This document shows, piece after piece, positions 60,258 to 64,000 of a stretch of DNA of 64,000 bases. The stretch's first letter is position 1. The number at the start of each line of letters is the position of its first letter. The notes beneath the pieces are model-generated. The model was not told the origin of the DNA. It worked only from the letters and a program-made list of their open reading frames with translations, and ran no database searches. Made by a program: the position numbers and the translations under genes. This DNA comes from Hofstenia miamia (taxonomy: Eukaryota > Xenacoelomorpha > Acoela > Hofsteniidae): assembly GCA_900660155.1 (NCBI GenBank), contig CABFPE010000762.1, positions 42,137 through 106,136 on the forward strand, read 5' to 3'.

Positions 60258-60639
60258 GACCACGCCCAGCACGTATCCCGCAAAAAGTATGTCTTTGCCT
60301 GAATTTTCCCGCACATTTTTATCAAGAGGCATTTCCTAGATATTTATATCACATTTTGATTGTGCTTGTACAAATATTTACAATTTTCAACAACAGTTCT
60401 AGATTTAAAACATCTGGAAAATTCTGACTGTTTTCGCTGACCGATTAAGGCGATATTTGACTATTTCCGTTGATATATTGAATATTGAACATAACTTTAA
60501 AAAAATGGCAAAGCATAAATATAAATGGGATAACAGAAAATCAAAAGAGCAATTTATTTTTGCTGCAGCTACTACAGAAATTTTTTGGATAAAAAATTAC
60601 TATTTAACTGAAATGATATTATAAATACTAATAATACAT

Positions 60640-61153
60640 AATAAATAATAACTATCTGCATCATTATTACTTTGTTTAAACTTAATCGAAGTTATCCTCG
60701 GGCTAGTAATAGAACGTTGAAGAGAAGCCAAACTCTCATTCTTAAGCTCATCTCCGCAACTCGGTTTGTCGTTTAGATGCGACGATTGAAGATCAATCGT
60801 TGAAGAGCTTTGGTGACTACTGATCTCATTACAGTTAGCCTTTTTGGAAACTGGACGTATTGCACTCGATTCCACAGAATTTTGAAATGAATTTGAAATG
60901 ACATCTGGTTTATCTGATTGCTTGCAGCCATGCCCAACTGCGAGGGGTGAAATTTCAATGCCGGATTTGAAAGGCGTTTCCTTGGCCATCATATCACTAA
61001 TTTTGACACGAGGTGTTTTTGTACTTGACAGACAACCATGTATATTGTATTGTGAGGAATCATTGAAAATGGATTTAAAAGGAGTAGCATTGGATAGATT
61101 TGAACTTAAAACATATGATTTGTCTTGCTGTAATCTTGATCCCGTTTGGTTAT
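60640..61153 (-). CDS. Exon-array gene, diverged long exon
   Basis: On the minus strand TTTTTAG precedes 61153 and the frame stays open for about 170 codons (to a TAG near 60600). It starts NQTGSRLQQDKSYVLSSNLS, then NATPFKSIFNDSSQY and MAKETPFKSGIEISP, and ends with IKFKQSNNDADS. The start matches LRSYSKLQQDKSNAL of the 42.9-kb copy, the N-T-x-x-KS-x-FND motif matches the middle of the 34.1-kb exon, and QSNN matches the common exon end. The acceptor is phase 1. The donor is unclear: the position homologous to GTAGG reads GCAGAT, and a GTATTT lies about 30 bases further on. The lower limit is therefore approximate. Function unknown. Confidence 0.55.
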
Positions 61154-61832
61154 CTAAAAATTAATATCAATACTGTAGAATTCTATTTACCACAACAATC
61201 TCTAAAAACCATTATTGTAAATTTCACAAAATATAACCACGTATTTTAGGTGATTGCGTTAAAACTATAGTAAAATTAATGTGTAAAACGCAGGTTGAAC
61301 TGTCTTAAGCCACAAACTACCAAAAAACAGTTATTCGCCGTTTAAATAGATTTCGGCTATAATTTTTAAATACAGCAATGGCGGATTTTGCAAAAATCTT
61401 AAAAGTTTCTAATCTTCATATAAATAGTCTGATATTGAAAATTGATCATAATACCTTCCGTATTCGCTAGACACCCTGTTAAAAGCAAACTATCAAAAGT
61501 TTACTACTAATACTGCTTAGAAACAAAAACTATATTTTTGAGACTAAGTGCATAGAAATCTTAGACAATGGTAACCCTAAGTTTCCGATCAGAAAGTTCT
61601 TGAATATATTGAATTGGTATGATATCTCTAAAAGTTGCGATAAGTACAATTTAGCTAAATAATAGTTAGTATCGAAGAAAGACGTAAGGAATACAACAGC
61701 AACCCGAATATTGCAAAATGTCAAGCGAAAATTTTTTTTAAATGAAAAGTGCTGATTTTTACAGACAAAGTTATTATTATAAATCTAAATTAACACTATT
61801 AACATTATAACAAAATATCTCAAAAACCCTAC

Positions 61833-62122
61833 CTGTACCCTCATTGTATTGTAAGGAATTTTGTTGCTTTAGTTCCCTCAGCTTCGATTTAGAACTGGAA
61901 CTGGGGACGGAAACAAATGTCCTATTCCTTAGTTCATTTGCGCAACTGGATTCTTCCCTATCCAATGCACTAGAAATATTGACACGGGATGTATTTCTAC
62001 ATGGCAATGGTGACTTTAAATAATGAAAAGAATCGTTCAAATTGGATTTACGAGAGGTGGTCTTGGATTGATTTGCACTTAGAATATGGGATTCATCTTT
62101 CTGTAATCGTGAACGTTTTTGC
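61833..62122 (-). CDS. Exon-array gene, diverged exon (about 96 codons)
   Basis: On the minus strand TTTGTTTAG precedes 62122 and the frame runs to a donor GTAGGGT at 61832. The peptide QKRSRLQKDESHILSANQSK, then RKSNLNDSFHYLKSP and NTSRVNISSALDREESSC matches the 61.1-kb exon (SRLQQDKS, KSIFNDSSQY, RVKIS) and, more weakly, the other copies. The 3' side is phase 1 as in the others, but the 5' side is phase 2 as read, so it may join a different upstream exon type. This is the most upstream block seen; the start of the gene is probably beyond the window or unrecognised. Confidence 0.5.
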
Positions 62123-62698
62123 CTAAACAAAAAGTGTAAATTTCCCAGCATCTAATTAAAATTGCCTATGGGAAATAATCTTATAGCTGTGTTGCGCCAT
62201 CTAACGATAAATGTTAGTAATATCCTCAAAATAATCCAATGGAATGTAGCAGATTTATTGAAACTAATTATACTCAATTCAATAAAATGGAAATGATTTA
62301 AAAAATTATGATTGTTGAAAATAAAGAATACTAATTTCATCATATAATTGCTGATCATTTTCATTGTTTTTCTGTTCGAAGGAATTCTGGGAAGAATGAC
62401 AATTTGTCTTCGAAATAACACGAAATCATAGAGCAAGAATGGAGCTTTTGCGAAGACAAAAACGTAAAAAAATATCAAACTACAGTTACGGAAAGAAGTT
62501 TATAAACGCTATTAATCACAGAATACTTTGGTAAAGATACAACAAATTTGATTCTGTCAAAAATCATAAATCGTTTCATCCTGAATTCAATTTGATTATT
62601 CATTTGCTTCATGAGATAACTTAGTTTTTATCAAAAGCTCTGAATGACCCCTAATAATTCTGTGTTTCCATTAATTCCAAGACCTTTTCAGATATATT

Positions 62699-62870
62699 GG
62701 AGGATTACCTCTACCACAACTCAGAGAGAGAGGATTATTTGAAGATTTGTAGATACAGCACGATGGTGTTCCCGCTCACTTTGCATTATCCGTGTGCACC
62801 ATGTTAAACAAACATTTCCGAGTCTTTTCATTGTTAAATATACATTTTGTTTAAACAAATTGTGTTTTTT
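62699..62870 (+). pseudogene. Arthropod-type DDE transposase fragment
   Basis: The plus strand gives PLPQLRERGLFEDL, a stop, then IQHDGVPAHFALSVCTMLNK. This is the second-aspartate block (QQDGAPxH-x-x-x-x-VR-x-x-L-N-x-x-F) of the transposase family that usually carries a DUF4817 helix-turn-helix, such as the piece at 29.3 kb. The third catalytic block is missing. CGGACACCCTGTAC at about 62959 resembles the terminal sequence of such elements and may be the 3' end. Confidence 0.6.
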
Positions 62871-62979
62871 TATATACGGTATAATTATTAAGGTTCACGA
62901 TGATGGAATAATCGTTATTATTATGACAGCATATTTTTCAGGGGGCGCGGAGACTTCTCGGACACCCTGTACATATCTG

Positions 62980-63516
62980 ATTATCTTTACATCAACAGAA
63001 GAAAATAAGTGTTTTGAACGTCTTAGTATGTTGAAAGACATATTTAAGTGATTACAAAAACACTGATTATGTATTATATGGTCATATTGCTACAATTGAA
63101 AATTGTTGAGAAATCACTCAAAACAGCCCAGTTAATATTTCCCAAATCATCCTAGTTTCTATATGCATTTAGAAAACATTTTTGCAAGAGAAACGCCAAT
63201 GTTATTCATGCAGCCAGTTTGATGAAACGGAGTACAAAAGCACTATACACTAGGTCAGTTATACTTGATTGTCCGAAAAGTAAATTATTTTTTTCTTAGC
63301 TTCCATAACTAGATATGGTACTACATTTCATTTAACTAATATTTAATATGCCATGGCTATATACAGTAGTGTCGAAAAACTATTTTTAATCGAAAACACT
63401 TTTACGCTGCGAAATTTTTAACAAGCTTGATATGTTGGAAGAGAAAGATTTTTGGAAATATCATACTGAAAGGCGCAAATGTGCATATGTACTTCCTATT
63501 TATGTTGACAATATTC
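62980..63516. other. Stretch without recognised gene
   Basis: AT-rich, no motif found. Confidence 0.4.
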
Positions 63517-63970
63517 CAGGCCAGCTAAAAAATTTGGCGGTGAAAAATTAAATTGCAGTTAATTGGAAAGGTAAAAAACAATTATCAATTAATTGACACA
63601 CTCGAAAATTTCATTGCAAATAATTGCAAACACAAAACATCAAATTTCACTAACTTTTGAAACGAGTTCATTGTCCCAGTAATTTTTAGAATTAACTGTA
63701 TTTCCAAATTTTCTGGCAACAAACTTTGCTAGAGATCAGGATATGAATGTTTAGCAATGCTGAAAAATGGAAGATATTTGAGAAGCATGCGAGTGATTTA
63801 TAAAAACTATGTTTGATAATTTTTAAAAATTCAATACTTTTAAAAAATACGATTAATTGCAATTAATTGGTAGAGGGGAAACAATAAATTGTTATTGCTC
63901 AAGTATGTCAATCAATCAATTGCAATAAAAAATTGAAATTGCAATTCAAATTAATTTTTGATCTGCCCTT
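63517..63970. mobile_element. Possible hAT-like MITE, 454 bp
   Basis: Left end CAGGCCAGCTAAAAAATTT; right end, inverted, AAGGGCAGATCAAAAATTA (imperfect). The flanks CAATATTC (63509-63516) and CAATTTTC (63971-63978) are an 8-bp near-duplication. The interior is full of CAATTAATTG-type palindromes. Less certain than the other MITEs. Confidence 0.45.
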
Positions 63971-64000
63971 CAATTTTCTATGGGAATATTGCAAATTTAA

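Overview
This is AT-rich animal DNA (roughly 30% GC by eye) with long (TA)n microsatellites and very many decayed transposable elements. The families present are Tc1/mariner, piggyBac, hAT, P-element/THAP, a tyrosine-recombinase element, Penelope-like elements, several LINEs (one with an esterase ORF1), one LTR element fossil and short inverted-repeat elements. They point to an invertebrate metazoan. The helix-turn-helix plus DDE transposase pieces at 20.8, 29.3 and 62.7 kb are of a kind common in arthropods, but the species cannot be fixed from the sequence.

Layout, 1-33 kb: Tc1 tail (0.9 kb), LINE fragments (1.9-2.8, 6.7-7.3, 8.3-9.0, 10.1-12.1, 17.8-18.2 kb), a TTAA-flanked inverted-repeat element (9.3-9.7 kb), a partial LTR-element fossil (12.4-14.2 kb), a THAP zinc-finger stub (19.8 kb), two Tc1 elements set in (TA)n tracts (21.0-22.0 and 24.9-26.0 kb) around a 445-base gap, Penelope-like, hAT and tyrosine-recombinase remnants (22.6-24.9 kb), a small hAT-like element (26.5 kb) and a P-element remnant (30.2-31.3 kb).

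Layout, 28.8-62.1 kb, minus strand: this holds the only candidate host gene. Exon-like blocks with splice signals lie at 62.1, 61.1, 56.3, 55.8, 42.9, 34.1, 32.7 and 29.0 kb; the last ends in a stop codon. Most begin in phase 1 and the complete ones are multiples of three. The blocks at 34.1, 42.9, 55.8 and 56.3 kb are copies of one another, carried on repeated units of about 1 kb with shared intron sequence, and the 61.1 and 62.1 kb blocks are older relatives. The product is a serine-rich protein I do not recognise. A piggyBac and a hAT element have each jumped into one unit, and other units keep the matching empty sites.

Layout, 44-55 kb, between exon copies: a LINE ORF1 with an SGNH esterase domain, a diverged satellite of 176-178 bp monomers (48.5-49.3 kb), a 4-kb field of short repeated motifs related to GCGCTNNGTACA, and a GC-richer LINE fragment at 53.8 kb. 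Assembly warning: 742 bp at 36.9-37.7 kb is repeated without indels on the other side of a single N, which looks like an unmerged contig overlap.
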